Shown: one piece after another, positions 1-10,104 of the stretch | Position numbering within the stretch: position 1 is the stretch's first letter | Layout of the letters: every line of letters starts with the position of its first letter | Assembly: GCA_021292165.1 (NCBI GenBank) | Contig: JAHFWL010001214.1 | Location: forward strand, 115,466 to 179,465 | Direction: 5' to 3' | Length of the DNA: 64,000 bases | From: Shinisaurus crocodilurus | Taxonomy: Eukaryota; Chordata; Lepidosauria; Squamata; Shinisauridae | Notes under the pieces: model-generated | Told to the model about the DNA's origin: nothing | Databases searched by the model: none | What the model saw: the letters and a program-made list of their open reading frames with translations, nothing else | Position numbers and translations under genes: made by a program

Positions 1-431
1 GTCTGTGACAAATCCGCACCAAATAACCGCACCAAATAACCGACAAATAACCAGCTGCAATTTCCATGATTCTTCGAGGAAGGCCAAAATCGTTAATCTG
101 GTCTAAAACGTAAATGTCTTTATAGCCCCTCCGCAACCTCTCGGTCCCCAACTGTGGTGGACTGAGTTTTAAGCACAACCACTGAGAGTACAACAGGATG
201 AGCAGAGACTTCAGAGAAGTAAAACTGGACGGTCTGATGTGACCGTATGGCTGGCTCTGAGCCTCCTACCGTGGTCTGAAAAAAGGGAAGGACTTTTGGG
301 GGGCCTCACACATGTTGGGGGATCAAATCTTTAGCATTAGTGGCTGTGGCCATAGGTGGCTGGGGAAAGGAAGGGCTCCGCACTGCTGTGGAGGCACAGC
401 ACTGCCCGCATGGGCTTTGTAGCTCTGTCTG

Positions 432-624
432 GCGACTCTTATTTCGGTGGGGCGCCTTTTCCATCGCAGGTTCTGTAGGTTGTATTTGGAGCTTCGTTGG
501 AGCTATTCATGGTGCTCCATGGTGGCGAACCTATCTTGGGGATGGAGTTCAGCGCCACGGGCAGCTCCTTTAAAGCTCCAAATAAAACCTGCAAAGGTTA
601 AGGAGCCCCACCAAAAGAGGAGTC
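432..624. mobile_element. Palindromic MITE, family with TATTTCGGTGGGGC arms
   Basis: The left arm carries TATTTCGGTGGGGC and the right arm carries its complement, GCCCCACC...AAAAGAG. The middle also folds on itself (GGTGCTCCATGGTGG against CAGCGCCACGGGCAGCTCC). The same element occurs at 49875-50066. No autonomous partner or clear target duplication was seen, so the superfamily is open. Confidence 0.6.
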
Positions 625-1083
625 ACTCACCAGCCTCCCGTGACCGTAGGATACAACTGTCTCTCTTATCATATATTTATATATGAATGCTCGGCTCCAG
701 GTGACAGTTGCCCTGGGACTGGAGAGCAGAAGAGAAGCAGACTCTGGGGTCCGCTACCAGCCAGGGCCGCTGGGTGGCTGCACCCCCCCACTTCCCAGGA
801 ATGACATCAAGCCAAGGGGGAGACCCACCTGGCCCATCCATGGGCCAGAGAAGGAGCAGCTGCAGGGAGCTCGCTTCCCCCTGCCTGCCAGAAAGGCCAC
901 TCAGCTCCAACCACAGCCTGGGACAGCAGACGGGAGGGGAAAGCAGAAGGGAGGCCCATCCATGGGCCAAAGGAACAAGAGGCATCCATGGCTATTCCAG
1001 CAAGAACAACCAGCAAGGGAAGATCGACCAGGCCTGAAGTGGGTGTAAATGCCCGCTTATAGCTCCCCACCATGTTCCGGCCT

Positions 1084-1245
1084 CGAAAACTGATCTCACC
1101 CCTTTTTCAGCATCTCTTTTGCCTTTTTCAGCTCATAAGCCTGAAGGCAGGGCCTGTCTCTCTTTTTAAAAAATATATTGATGCGAGCTGCTTTGGGAGA
1201 CAATAATTGTCTGAAAAGCAGGATCAAAATGCAGCAAATAAATAA
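1084..1245 (+). mobile_element. L2-like LINE 3' tail
   Basis: The text 'agcctgaaggcagggcctgt', then 'gctgctttgggaga', then an A-rich end with AAATAAATAAAT, matches the 3'-UTR layout shared by other tails here (2830-3080, 41920-42090). There is no coding part. It is followed directly by an (AT)n tract. Confidence 0.55.
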
Positions 1246-1422
1246 ATCATATATATATATATATATATATATATACAGGGCTTTTTTTCTGGTGGAACTC
1301 ACCGGAACTGAGTTCCAGCACCTTTTCTTCTATTAATTGCATTACAATTTAATCGCCATCTACTCCCGAGGAAATGTAATCCAAGAGTTCCGGTACTTTT
1401 TTCCCCAGAAAAAAAGCACTGG

Positions 1423-1475
<53 letters not shown>
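1246..1475. repeat. (AT)n/(GA)n microsatellite split by a MITE
   Basis: An (AT)n run at 1246-1275 resumes at 1422-1441 and turns into (GA)n to 1475. The hAT MITE at 1276-1421 sits inside it, so the microsatellite was the insertion target. Confidence 0.85.
1276..1421 (+). mobile_element. hAT MITE, CAGKGCTTTTTTTCTGG family
   Basis: The left end is CAGGGCTTTTTTTCTGG and the right end is CCAGAAAAAAAGCACTG, which are hAT-style inverted termini. The body contains 'atcgccatctactcccgagg'. It lies in an AT tract whose flanks (tatatata / gatatata) fit an 8-bp duplication. Sister copies lie at 13279, 35307 and 45845. Confidence 0.85.
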
Positions 1476-1478
<3 letters not shown>

Positions 1479-2601
1479 GTGTAAGTAGCTCTCATCCGAA
1501 CAGCTAAAGTGACACGCACTCGAAAGGTTCCAACCAGCTGGATCTCAGGCTGGCTTGTTTTATTTATAACCTTTCATTAATTTCATCTGAAGTAAAGCAT
1601 ATTTTAAAATTATTAATGAAAGACAGATGTGGGAGTGAAATTCTCTTAAACTCAGGGAATCCTTTGGGTCCGTGAGAATCCAGCTGTGAGACTCCAGCAC
1701 GCGATCGTCTTCCTTCGCTTCATGCTCTTGGTTCCTTCTCGGCTGTCACCCACGGCCCGTTGGGCCACTTCCCAGCTGGAAGGACTATGGTGAGAACCCC
1801 CGGTCTTCCATGTTTCCAGAGCAGATTACCACTATGTTTTGCTATGATGTGATGAGGAGGCAAAACAGACATGTTCGAGAGAGGTTTCCTGACAAGCTTG
1901 TTTCCAATTTTCCCAACATGTATCAAACAGAAATGTTCTTCCTCTGGTGAAACTGGCAATAGGTATAATCGTACTAAATCCATTCACACAGGAATTATGA
2001 TCCGGAATTTGGCCCATCCACCACCACAATCCATATTAAAGTTATGGCAATATAGTATACTATAGGAAATAGTATAATTCTATGTGTAATTGGTAGCGTG
2101 CAGTTGTTATTCTAGACGTCAGGGTACTAATGTGTTGCCATTTTTTTTAACAGTTGTGGAATATAGGAACACACAATATCTTCATATTAATATAATGGTT
2201 CTCAGAGATATCTGACGGGTATCAGAACATAAGAACATGTGAAGAATCCCACTGGGGTACAACAAAACTGGAGAACATCCAAAATGATCCAATGGAATAT
2301 AGAGACGCATTTCGGTCCTCAGTATGGGTCAGTTTTTATATATAAATGCCTGCAGTGATCTCTGAAAAAGATAGTCTCCAAGATGAATCCACTCTAACCA
2401 CTACGCCACACTGGCTCTCAAACCATTATTAAACCATTATAAAACAGACATAGGCATGCAGTATAGATAGAGCCAACTACATTTCCTTCATAATGTTTTG
2501 CAGGCAGTGAGTAAATATTTAATCTCCTGACATTAGGGAACACTTTTTTACATACAACAAACTTTATGTTGTTTTGAGCCTGTTTTTAAACTCTTTTTTG
2601 T

Positions 2602-2783
2602 GTGAGTCAACCTGGCTCATGCTGGCTCAGCTTGTCCGAGTGTGGAAAGCTAAGCAGGGTCAGGCCTGGTTGTTATTTGGATGGGAGACCCCTCCTCTAG
2701 TTTCCTGCATTGAGCAGGGGGTTGAACTCGATAGCCTTCTAGGCTCCTTCCAACTCTATGATCTATGAAATCTATGAAATCTT
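2602..2783 (+). mobile_element. 5S-rRNA-derived SINE with CR1 tail (copy 1)
   Basis: The head contains AGCTAAGCAGGGTC and TTGGATGGGAGACC, which are the 5S rRNA internal promoter A-block and C-block. It then switches to the CR1 3' end (tgcattgagcagggggttg, ccttccaactctatgat) and finishes with CTATGAAAT repeats. The head includes the full leader ggctcatgctggctcagcttgt. Confidence 0.85.
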
Positions 2784-2829
2784 ATAGGGTAGACATTTAA
2801 ATGAAATAAACAAAACCAGTAATTTAAGT

Positions 2830-3080
2830 AAATAAATGGCCCCCAGGCCTGACAACCTTTTAGGAAACCAAGAGCTTCCCCACTCCTCCCTGCTGAAAGT
2901 CTATTTAATTTTTTTCCTCTTCCCACGCTATCCCTTTTTCCTTCTGTGTTGTATCTTTTTTTAGATTATAACCCTGCGGATAGGGACCGTCTTGTCTACT
3001 GACTGATTGTAAGCTGCTCTGGGAGCCTTCCCCCCCCCTAAAGAATGGGATAAAAATACTTTACATAATAATACATAAAA
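2830..3080 (+). mobile_element. L2-like LINE 3' tail next to GAB2 exon 3
   Basis: It contains 'attataaccctgcggatagg', then 'gtaagctgctctgggagcc', then 'gggataaaaatac'. It ends within 10 bp of the exon 3 donor, so the insertion reaches almost to the splice site. Confidence 0.55.
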
Positions 3081-3088
3081 AATACTAC

Positions 3089-3329
3089 CTGGTGTTCTCT
3101 GATTTTTTGCTCATGCACTGGTGCAGGAAGAGATAGTCTTGCGGGGCGCTGGCAGAAAGGGTGGACCGGATGTGATTTGAGGGCGAGTCAAAAGTGAAGA
3201 GGGTGGGTTGGCTCGAGTGCGAAGGAGCCGACGACTTCCGCTCCCGCAGCAGTCGCTGGCTGGAGCTGCTGAACTCCGCCGGGGATGAGCGCGGACCGTG
3301 GCTTACAGCAGGAATGTTTCTTAAAGAAT
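3089..3329 (-). CDS. GAB2: GAB2 coding exon 3 (linker after PH domain)
   Basis: This internal exon encodes about 80 residues of GRB2-associated binding protein 2, a cytoplasmic docking adaptor that couples receptor tyrosine kinases and cytokine receptors to SHP2 and PI3K. The minus-strand translation runs from DSLRN through HGPRSSPAE, RERKSSAPSHSSQPTLFTF and LHQC, closely matching the known mammalian GAB2 linker just after the PH domain. RERKSS fits the Akt consensus RxRxxS; the second Ser codon is 3229-3231 and corresponds to the documented human Ser159 site. The acceptor is the minus-strand CAG at 3332-3330 and the donor is AG|GTAGTA with GT at 3088-3087. The exon is 241 bp. It opens with AT, completing the Asp codon begun by exon 2, and ends with AG, the first two bases of the next codon. 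The frame is intact. The open frame runs into intron on both sides, so the true exon is shorter than the ORF. One residue is missing relative to human near the SPSNH segment. Confidence 0.96.
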
Positions 3330-3442
3330 CTGCGTAGGGAGAATAAAACAGAGTTGTTGTGATCATTATATCATCATTCCTACCATTACTAGTCGTATTT
3401 TATTTTACAACATTTATTATTACTGCTACTATTAGTTAATAA

Positions 3443-3919
3443 ATTATCATTTACTTCGCTTCTATACTGCCCAATAGCCAAAGCTCTCGGCTGGGCTGTT
3501 CACAACAATTCATATAAAAACAGTAACACACACTACAAAATAGAAATACAATAAGAACCGCACAAACATTCAACACAAAATTTAAAACTGAAATTAAAAC
3601 CATTTGAACAACTAAACATGTTCAGTAAACTAGACCGGTGTGAAGAGAAAAAAATGCTGACATAAGCCCCCCTCTCCCCATATGCCATTAAATGCCTCGG
3701 CATAGCGGGCAGTCTTAACCTGGTGCCGAAAGGATAGCAGAGGTGGCGCCAGGCAGGCCTCAGTGGGGAGATCGTTCCATAATTGGGGGCCACCACTGAG
3801 AAGGCCCCTCTCCCTTGTTGCTACCATCCGAGCCTCCCTTGGAGGTGGCACTTGGGGGAAGGCCCCAGATGTTGAGTGTAGTGTCTGGGTAGACTTAGGT
3901 CGAGAGAGGTGCTCCAATA
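3443..3919 (-). mobile_element. L2-like LINE 3' end (half of a CR1/L2-like chimera)
   Basis: Read on the minus strand, a pol C-terminus with LWNDLPTEA and FRHQVKTA motifs is followed by a 3' UTR with the 'gcccaatagccaaagctctc' signature. It directly abuts CR1 sequence at 3919/3920, with the same junction as at 44936/44937. Confidence 0.75.
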
Positions 3920-4160
3920 TAGAATCATAGAATCGAAGAGTTGGAAGGGGCCTATAAGGCCATTGAGTCCAACCCCTCCACTCAATGCAGGGATCCAAGT
4001 GAAAGCATCCCTGACAGATGGCTGTCCAGCTGCACCTTGAATGCCTCCATTGTCGTAATGCCTTTCAGGTACTTGAAGAGCGCTATCCTATCTCCCCTCA
4101 GTCTTCTCTTCTGAAGGCTAAACATGCCCAGTTCTTTCAGTCTCTCCTCACAGGGCTCAA
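3920..4160 (-). mobile_element. CR1 LINE 3' end, internally deleted
   Basis: On the minus strand the CR1 ORF2 end ([15 protein letters not shown], then [15 protein letters not shown]) is followed by the CR1 tail and ATTCTATG repeats. About 130 bp of the usual CR1 body is missing between the 'cttgaaaggc' and 'gaggcattcaagg' segments. Confidence 0.85.
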
Positions 4161-4324
4161 TAACAGCCTGATAAACAGCATGCCCCTCCCCTCCCAGGAG
4201 CTCCTGCTGCATTTATCCTCACGTGCACACGGATCTGCAGAGGTTCTTCTAATATGTGGCTGGATGTATTTTGGGCAGCGGGATGTGTATGGGGCTTAAA
4301 AAGGAGCTAGGTTGTTTCTTAAGA

Positions 4325-5367
4325 GAAGAATGCTGATGATAATGTGGTCTCCGCACATTCAGAGGATGATCTCCAAACTATCCTAAATGCTTTTGCAGAA
4401 GCATACGAAAAACTTGGGTCTCTCACTTAACATCAAAAAGACCAAAGTGCTTCATCAGCAAGTGCAAGCTAACCCTTTGGTGATGCCATCTATCCAGCTT
4501 GGCGGGACAATACTGGAAAATGTCGATCATTTTCTTTATCTTGGCAGCTATCTTTCTGTTACAGCTAACATCGACAGTGAAATCCAGCATCGTCTGAGCT
4601 CCACAAGTGCCGCGTTTTCTCGAATGAAACATAGAGTGTTCGAGGATCGGGATATTTGTAAGAAGACCAAAACACTGGTTTATGAAGCCATTGTATTACC
4701 AACTTTATTGTATGCCTGCGAAACATGGACTATCTATAAACGTCACTTCCACCTCCTTGAAAGGTTTCATCAACGTTGCCTCCGGAAAATCCTGCGAATT
4801 ACTTGGGAAGATAGGCGAACAAATGTCAGTGTACTGGAAGAAGCAAAGACTACTAGCGTTGAAAAAATGATCCTTCAACGCCAACTTCAGTGGACCGGTC
4901 ATGTTGTTCGAATGCCTGACTGCCATCTCCCAAAGCAGTTACTTTACTCCCAACTCAAGGAGGGAAAGCGGAATATCGGTGGTCAATATAAGAGGTTTAA
5001 AGATGTTCATAAGGCTAATCTAAAAAAATGCAATATAAACATCAAAAACTGTGAAGCTCTGGCCCATGAACGATCTAAATGGAAGTTGGCCTTTCACAAA
5101 GGTTCCATGGACTTTGAAGAAGCCCGAGTGCAAGGTGAAAGGGAGAAACGTGCTAAGCGAAAAGCACGTCAAACGAATCCTTTACAGGACCATCTTCCAT
5201 CTGGTAACCTGTGTCCTCACTGTGGGAAGCTGTGTGGATCTAGAATTGGCCTCCACAGTCACTTACGGACCGATCGCTAGAGTCTACACAATCTTCTTTG
5301 GAATTTCCTCCTTTTATCCTGGAAGACAATCTTACTCGGTCACGAGTGATTGCCTGATGATGATGAC
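4325..5367 (+). pseudogene. LINE ORF2 C-terminal remnant (clade unresolved), copy 1
   Basis: This is the longest of four copies of one non-LTR retrotransposon family. A frame before the main one reads NADDNVVSAHSEDDLQ, with ADD from the reverse-transcriptase active site; one extra G near 4418 shifts it out of the 297-codon frame at 4387-5280. That frame continues through LNIKKTKV, YLGSYL, LPTLLYACETWT, FHQRCLRKIL and QWTGHVVRMPD, and ends in a C-terminal zinc-finger-like motif CPHCGKLCGSRIGLHSH. The final His expected of a C2H2 finger is Asp here (SHLRTD). The 3' end is GTGATTGCCTGATGATGATGA. The copy is 5' truncated and lacks endonuclease and most of the RT domain. I am unsure whether it belongs to L2/CR1 relatives or another clade. 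Confidence 0.85.
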
Positions 5368-5404
5368 ATGAGGGGGGGGGGGGAAAGGAGAACAAAACAG
5401 ACTA

Positions 5405-5652
5405 CAGTCATGCCTTGGATTGAGAGCATAATTCGTTCCGGAAACGTGCTTGTAATCCAAAACACTCTTATATCAAAACGAAATCCCCCCCAAATGTGTA
5501 CAGAGATTTTTAATTTAAGCTGTACTACAGTCCTTGTATTGCAAGACGTTGCTTGTATATCAAGTAAAAAAAAAATTAAATAAATATTTAAAAATTTGCT
5601 TGTCTTGCAAAACGCTCTCAAACCAAGTTACTTGCAATCCAAGGTATTACTG
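5405..5652. mobile_element. Tc1/mariner-type MITE, copy 1
   Basis: It is flanked by TA on both sides. It starts CAGTCATGCCTTGGATTG and ends CAATCCAAGGTATTACTG, giving inverted termini of about 18 bp. It is almost identical to 47971-48220 and has no ORF of its own. Confidence 0.85.
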
Positions 5653-6431
5653 TACGATCCAATTACAACATCAGGGCAGGGAAGCATCCTTTACACAGCC
5701 AAATCAAGGCTCCTCAGTGAGAATGATAACGAACAGAAATTAAGCAAATATCCTATTGAACTTTTCATCATATTAGAAAACTGTATTGTATCCATACACT
5801 ATGAAAACAGTGCCATGTGTCAAACGAGTAAAAGAGGAGGCTGTCAGAAGCAGAAATGCATTACGCCATGTTTGTATGGAGGAAGATGACTGAAATGGCG
5901 TGAAGTTCAAAACGAGTCCATTTGGGATTTGAAGCTCATTCAACCTCGAGTTCAAATTCCATAATTTCATGGAATGCCTGCCTTATTCGTGAATCACCAG
6001 ATGCTTCCCATCAAGTGCAGCAGAATGACAGGATGAACAGGACCAACCCAAGATTTTTTGCTGCCTGAGGTGAAGGACAAAATGGTGTCCCTCTGCATTC
6101 CATGTTCAGAAACTGATAGTGCTGGCAGTTACGGATGTAGGAGAATTTCATACATCCCTAATTAACATGCACGCATGCCCCATTTGACGCTCTAAATGCG
6201 AGCGTGTGCCCACCGAAAATGTTTGCAATTCGTTGAACACATGCTCGTGTTTTGTCTCATCCCTGAATTCCAGATTCGATTAATTATGTGCAAGCAGCTG
6301 CACAAGGGGTTGGGCAAATGTAACGCCCAACGACACGTGCAACTGTGCTTGCGCAAATGTAACTTTTGTTGGATTCTCCTATTGCGCATCAGTTCGGAGC
6401 CTCGTTTCTGCTAGCGCAACATCGTTTAGAC

Positions 6432-6548
6432 CAGTGTTCTCCAACCTTGGGTCCCCAGATGTTTTTGGCCTACAACAACCAGCATGGCTGGGGCATGCTG
6501 GGAGTTGTAGGCCAAAAACATCTGGGGACCCAAGGTTGGAGAACACTG
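6432..6548. mobile_element. hAT hairpin MITE (CAGTGTTCTCC family), copy 1
   Basis: It is a near-perfect inverted repeat of CAGTGTTCTCCAACCTTGGG... to its complement. An 8-bp target duplication GTTTAGAC lies at 6424-6431 and 6549-6556. The left arm carries a small change (acaaccagcatgg), so the stem has a bulge. Confidence 0.95.
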
Positions 6549-6901
6549 GTTTAGACTAACGGATGACACAGTTGGATACCGCCCCAGGTTGAGGAAAACT
6601 GCCCTATACTGTGCCAAGATATACAAATTGACTTGTCCACTGTGTTTCCTGCACACCGCAAACTTCTATTAAGATAGAAAAAGGGACATTAATCTGTGCG
6701 TCGTCTGGCTAAGCGTACCACTGATCGATATTCAACATTACCTTTAACAATCTCAATGAGAGAATAAAGAGAAACACTCTCTCGCTGCATTGCTCATTAC
6801 AGGGATAGATTACAGACGGAGGCCTCAAGTTCCACGCTCTGGGGGAAGGAGAGGGGGAGGGATCTCGGAATGAAAACAGCCACATTTGAATAATTTGAAT
6901 A

Positions 6902-7276
6902 ACTACTAGCGTTGAAAAAATGATCCTTCAACGCCAACTTCATTGGACCGGTCATGTTGTTCGAATGCCTGACTGCCGTCTCCCAAAGCAGTTACTTTAT
7001 TCCCAACTCAAGGAGGGAAAGCGGAATATCGGTGGTCAATATAAGAGGTTTAAAGATGTTCTTAAGGCTAATCTAAAAAAATGCAATATAAACATCGAAA
7101 ACTGGGAAGGTCTGGCCCATGAACGATCTAACTGGAGGTTGGCCTTTCACAAAGGTTCCACGGACTTTGAAGAAGCCCGAGTGCAAGGTGAAAGGGAGAA
7201 ACGTGCTAAGCGGAAAGCACGTCAAACGAATCCTTTACAGGACCATCTTCCATCTGGTAACCTGTGTCCTCACTAT
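6902..7276 (+). pseudogene. LINE ORF2 remnant, copy 2
   Basis: It is homologous to 4856-5222. The frame is open through ILQRQLHWTGHVVRM, GKRNIGGQYKRFKD and FHKGSTDFEEA, and breaks off at NLCPH before the finger is complete. Both ends are truncated. Confidence 0.85.
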
Positions 7277-7333
7277 ATTCTGTCCTGTCTACATTTTTTT
7301 ATGAACACATCTCGGTACGTGAGATTGGGAGGT

Positions 7334-7425
7334 GTGTGTGTGTGTGTGTGTGTGCAAGGTTTGGAATTTATTCACCGTGGTGGAAAAAAGTAGCTATTGT
7401 CTAAAAAAAAAAAAAAGGGAAAAGG
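7334..7425. repeat. (GT)n and A-rich simple sequence
   Basis: A GT run lies at about 7334-7354 and an A13 tract at about 7402-7416. It is simple sequence only. Confidence 0.8.
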
Positions 7426-7725
7426 GAAAAAAAGTGAGCCGAGAAATGACAGCAGGCATCATTTATTTATTTATTTCTTATCGTGCCATGCTTCTCCCAG
7501 CCCATGTCACTTGGCCTGTCGCTGATTTGTGACAGTACTATCATTCAAACCAGTCATTCTCATTCATTCGCCCTCTCTTTTGGCACATTTGCACGCTGGG
7601 ACACTTTAGGTCGGAAGGATTCCTTGCACACCTTCAGCTACACACATGGGCAGAGAGATGGGTGGGTGGGTGGGTGGGTTTCGGGGCGGCTTCTCTCATA
7701 GCCGAATGAATTCAGACAACTCAGT

Positions 7726-7962
7726 GCAGGCAGACCCCCAGGTTACGAACGAGTTCCGTTCTTAAGGATGCCTTTTAAGTTGAATTTGTATGTAAGTCGG
7801 AACAGCACAGCATTCTATACGTTAAAGTCGGCATTTGCGCAAATTGCGTAGTATACTACCCTATGTACTCTACATCAATGACGTAGCGCCGGGGAACCCA
7901 GAAGTCCGTTCTTAAGTATGGGTTGTCTGTAAGTCGGACGTTCTTAACTCGGGGACTGCCTG
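7726..7962. mobile_element. Pogo/Tigger-like MITE, copy 1
   Basis: It starts CAGGCAGACCCCCAGGTTACG and ends with the complement-type CTCGGGGACTGCCTG followed by TA. Long complementary arms around AACGAGTTCCGTTCTTAAG make a fold-back. It is related to 10105-10456. Confidence 0.75.
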
Positions 7963-8014
7963 TATGACAATGTTTTCCTGAGACTGCAGTCCTATGATCC
8001 CAGTTACCTGGAAA

Positions 8015-8121
8015 CAGGGGCGGCGGTAGGTTCCGAAAAGATCCGGGGCTCTGGCCCACAGGACAAAAAAAAAAAAAAAAATGCACAAATTTGCACATGC
8101 TGATTTACATATGCTCTAAAA

Positions 8122-8152
<31 letters not shown>

Positions 8153-8463
8153 CTGTAAAGGAGCCCCTATTTGTAAAAAGGGATGTATGGACAGGCGAGA
8201 GGAGGGCATTTGATTTCAGAAAAAAACCTCTGGCAGAAAGATTCAAGGGGGGGGGAGCAGGAAGTTCAGCACATGTGAGCCAAAAGCCCGCTAATCCAGG
8301 GGGATCAGATGCAACACAGATCTTCAGGGCCCCTGTATCTTTATTTCAGCAAGTGCCCATGGACAGCAGGGTGGTGGGGCAGACGGCCTCTCAGAGATTC
8401 GGGACTCCAAATGAAAAAAAAGATTCGGGCCTCCATCCCTAGTGGGCCGCCCCCTTATTCCTG
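8015..8463 (+). mobile_element. hAT non-autonomous element (CAGGGGCGG family), copy 1
   Basis: It starts CAGGGGCGGCGGTAGG. Flanks cctggaaa and cctgggaa at 8007-8014 and 8464-8471 match at 7 of 8 bases. The body shares 'tttgatttcagaaaaaaacc' and 'gggccgcc' with copies at 37456 and 52757. It contains an inner A-run and a (CT)n(GT)n tract. Confidence 0.8.
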
Positions 8464-8520
8464 CCTGGGAATAAGCCCCGTTGAAACACAGCAGGACTTA
8501 CTTCTGAGTAAACCTTCATA
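8462..8520. mobile_element. Half of a palindromic 'AAGTAAGYCC' MITE
   Basis: The text gggaataagccccgttgaaacacagcaggacttacttctgagtaaac is one arm-and-loop set of a MITE also seen at 22637, 23285, 39628 and 57876. It overlaps the previous element's target duplication. Confidence 0.5.
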
Positions 8521-8879
8521 AGCTTCGCTTGTAACAGTTCTGTTTCACGTAGGGATGTGTCAACCAATAAAATACGTTTTGAAGTTGGATAATTTGGTAT
8601 AATATTTAAGTCCATAATGGCTACAGTGCACCCAAAGGGTTAAATTTAGCTTTGAGACATTTAGCTAAATGTAACCCCTTGTAGTGCTCTGTAGTGCTAC
8701 AGAGCAGCAGAAAACTGGCAGCCCCCCCCCTTTTTAGGGGCCATGCCATGGATTCTGTTGTGCCCCCACAGAGAGCAAAAAATGGCCCCAGATCACCCGT
8801 AGTTGCCCGTTCCTGGTTTTACGAGAATGCAGGGTAGGGGGAGAAAGTTGAATGATGTCTGCTTCTATCTGTACAGCCC

Positions 8880-9016
8880 AGGGATGGGCAATTCTGGCCC
8901 TCCAGATGTTCTGGCCTACAATACCCATCGTCCTCACTATTGGCTATGCTGGCTCACTATTGGCTCTGACGGGAGTTGTAGGCCAAATCTGGAGGGCTGC
9001 AAGTTGTCCACCCTTG
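8880..9016. mobile_element. hAT-like hairpin (CAGGGATGGGCAA)
   Basis: CAGGGATGGGCAA...CTGGCCCTCCAGAT at the left is mirrored by ATCTGGAGGGCTGCAAGTTG...CACCCTTGG at the right. The arms are degraded and no confident target duplication was found. Confidence 0.6.
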
Positions 9017-9359
9017 GGTAGCCCATTTTGGGATTTTTGGGGGGGGGGGTTGTTTTGTTTCTTGATTACACAAGAAAGTGACTGTCTGTGACGCCTCACC
9101 CCTCACCCCCCCACCTTGTGATCCGAACTCTCAGCTTTATTATGGTCAAATCCCACCTCCCCGCTCTGTCAATCTCCTCCGCTGCCACCAGCCCCCTCCA
9201 GGGTAACCAACTCAGACCACTCCTTTTAGATCTTTAAAAAGGAAACAAGTTTATTTATTTACAAGCAAGGGTAGGGAAATAGATACGGTTGAAGGATTCC
9301 AAACGTTGTAAACTCTCTCTCTCTCTCACACCCTTTCTCTCACTCTGGGCTGGTTCGCA

Positions 9360-9760
9360 TGACCCAGGCTGTGAGCGGGGGAGGCACCAGGGGGCTGTCC
9401 GCGGGGTCCGGCGGGGCGCCGCGGACGACCTGCGCCCCGCACGCGTGGGCGGACCCTGCAGTCCCCGCACCGCAGTGCGGGCCTCCCGGCGCTAGGGGGT
9501 GGCGACTCGGGATGCCCAGAGGGGCCGTTTGCCCCTACAGGCTGGAGCGGCCGCAGCTCTGGCCGCTCTGGGCTGCCGCCTCTGTGCAGCCCCCCACGGG
9601 ACGGCCGCCCGCTGTTCGCACGGCAGGTTGGCCACACGCGGTAGGGGCTTACCCCTCTACCGCCCATGGTCACTTTGCGTGCGTCCTGCGCGCGGCCGGC
9701 CCGACACGGGAACCGCAGGGGACCTCTGCTCCCCCGCGGTTCCCGTGTCGTGCGAACACG
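9360..9760. promoter_or_regulatory. CpG island-like block inside the solo LTR
   Basis: About 400 bp is dense in CG dinucleotides, unlike all surrounding intron. It includes a CTCF-like AGGCACCAGGGGGCTGTCC at 9382-9400 and a 15-bp perfect stem, 9702-9716 pairing with 9736-9750. Methylation state cannot be read from sequence. Confidence 0.65.
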
Positions 9761-9904
9761 CCCTCTGTCTCTCTCAGGCAGCACTACCTAATACGCCCCC
9801 TCTCTCTCTAGACTCCACTCAGACTTCTCTCCTTCTCTCTCTCTCTCTCATTCTCTCTCTCTCTCTCCCCCTCTTCTCCCTCTCAGACTCCTCTCTGCAA
9901 CCCA

Positions 9905-9980
9905 CTCAACCCTCTGCAACACCCCGCCCACTGCTTATATCACAGGCTTCACCCCTCCTTCTCACTCTCTCAGCCAATCA
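9905..9980 (-). promoter_or_regulatory. LTR core promoter, minus strand
   Basis: An inverted CCAAT box at 9974-9978, ATATAAG at 9940-9934 and GGGCGGGG at about 9930-9922 lie in promoter-like order and spacing. Initiation would be expected roughly 25-30 bp past the TATA, near 9905-9910, running toward GAB2 exon 3. Confidence 0.55.
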
Positions 9981-10104
9981 GCAGACATCCAGCATTCCAC
10001 ACTCCCCCCCTCCCCTCACATACTTATAGCTATAACGCTTTGCCCATGGGCAGGGGGCATGACAGTGACCAAATGCCAGGTCCTGGATTTTAAACATAGA
10101 GATT

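Larger units (their letters stand above)
1..3088 (-). other. GAB2: GAB2 intron 3 (5' part, runs off window)
   Basis: This is intronic sequence downstream of exon 3 in the direction of GAB2 transcription. It begins at the GT donor 3088-3087. It holds MITEs, a 5S-derived SINE and LINE tails, listed separately. Bases 1-430, 640-1083 and 1476-2590 show no gene or repeat I recognise, apart from a short Sauria SINE piece near 2388-2420. Bases 15-52 contain a small tandem repeat of an ACCAAATAACCG-like unit. Confidence 0.85.
9083..10064 (-). mobile_element. Solo LTR, CpG-rich, same sense as GAB2
   Basis: It is flanked by the 5-bp duplication GTGAC at 9078-9082 and 10065-10069. Read on the minus strand it begins TGTCATGCCCCCTGCC and ends GTCACAGACA, so it has TG...CA ends. 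In transcription order there is an inverted CCAAT box (9974-9978), a TATA-like ATATAAG (9940-9934), a GC box (9930-9922), a (GA)n leader, a CpG-dense block (about 9760-9360) and AATAAA at 9255-9250 and 9141-9136. No internal region or second LTR is adjacent, which fits a solo LTR left by recombination. The ERV class is unknown. Confidence 0.8.

Noticed and set aside
9326..10029. Overlapping long open frames on both strands
   Set aside because: They lie in the GC-rich solo LTR, where stop codons are rare by composition.
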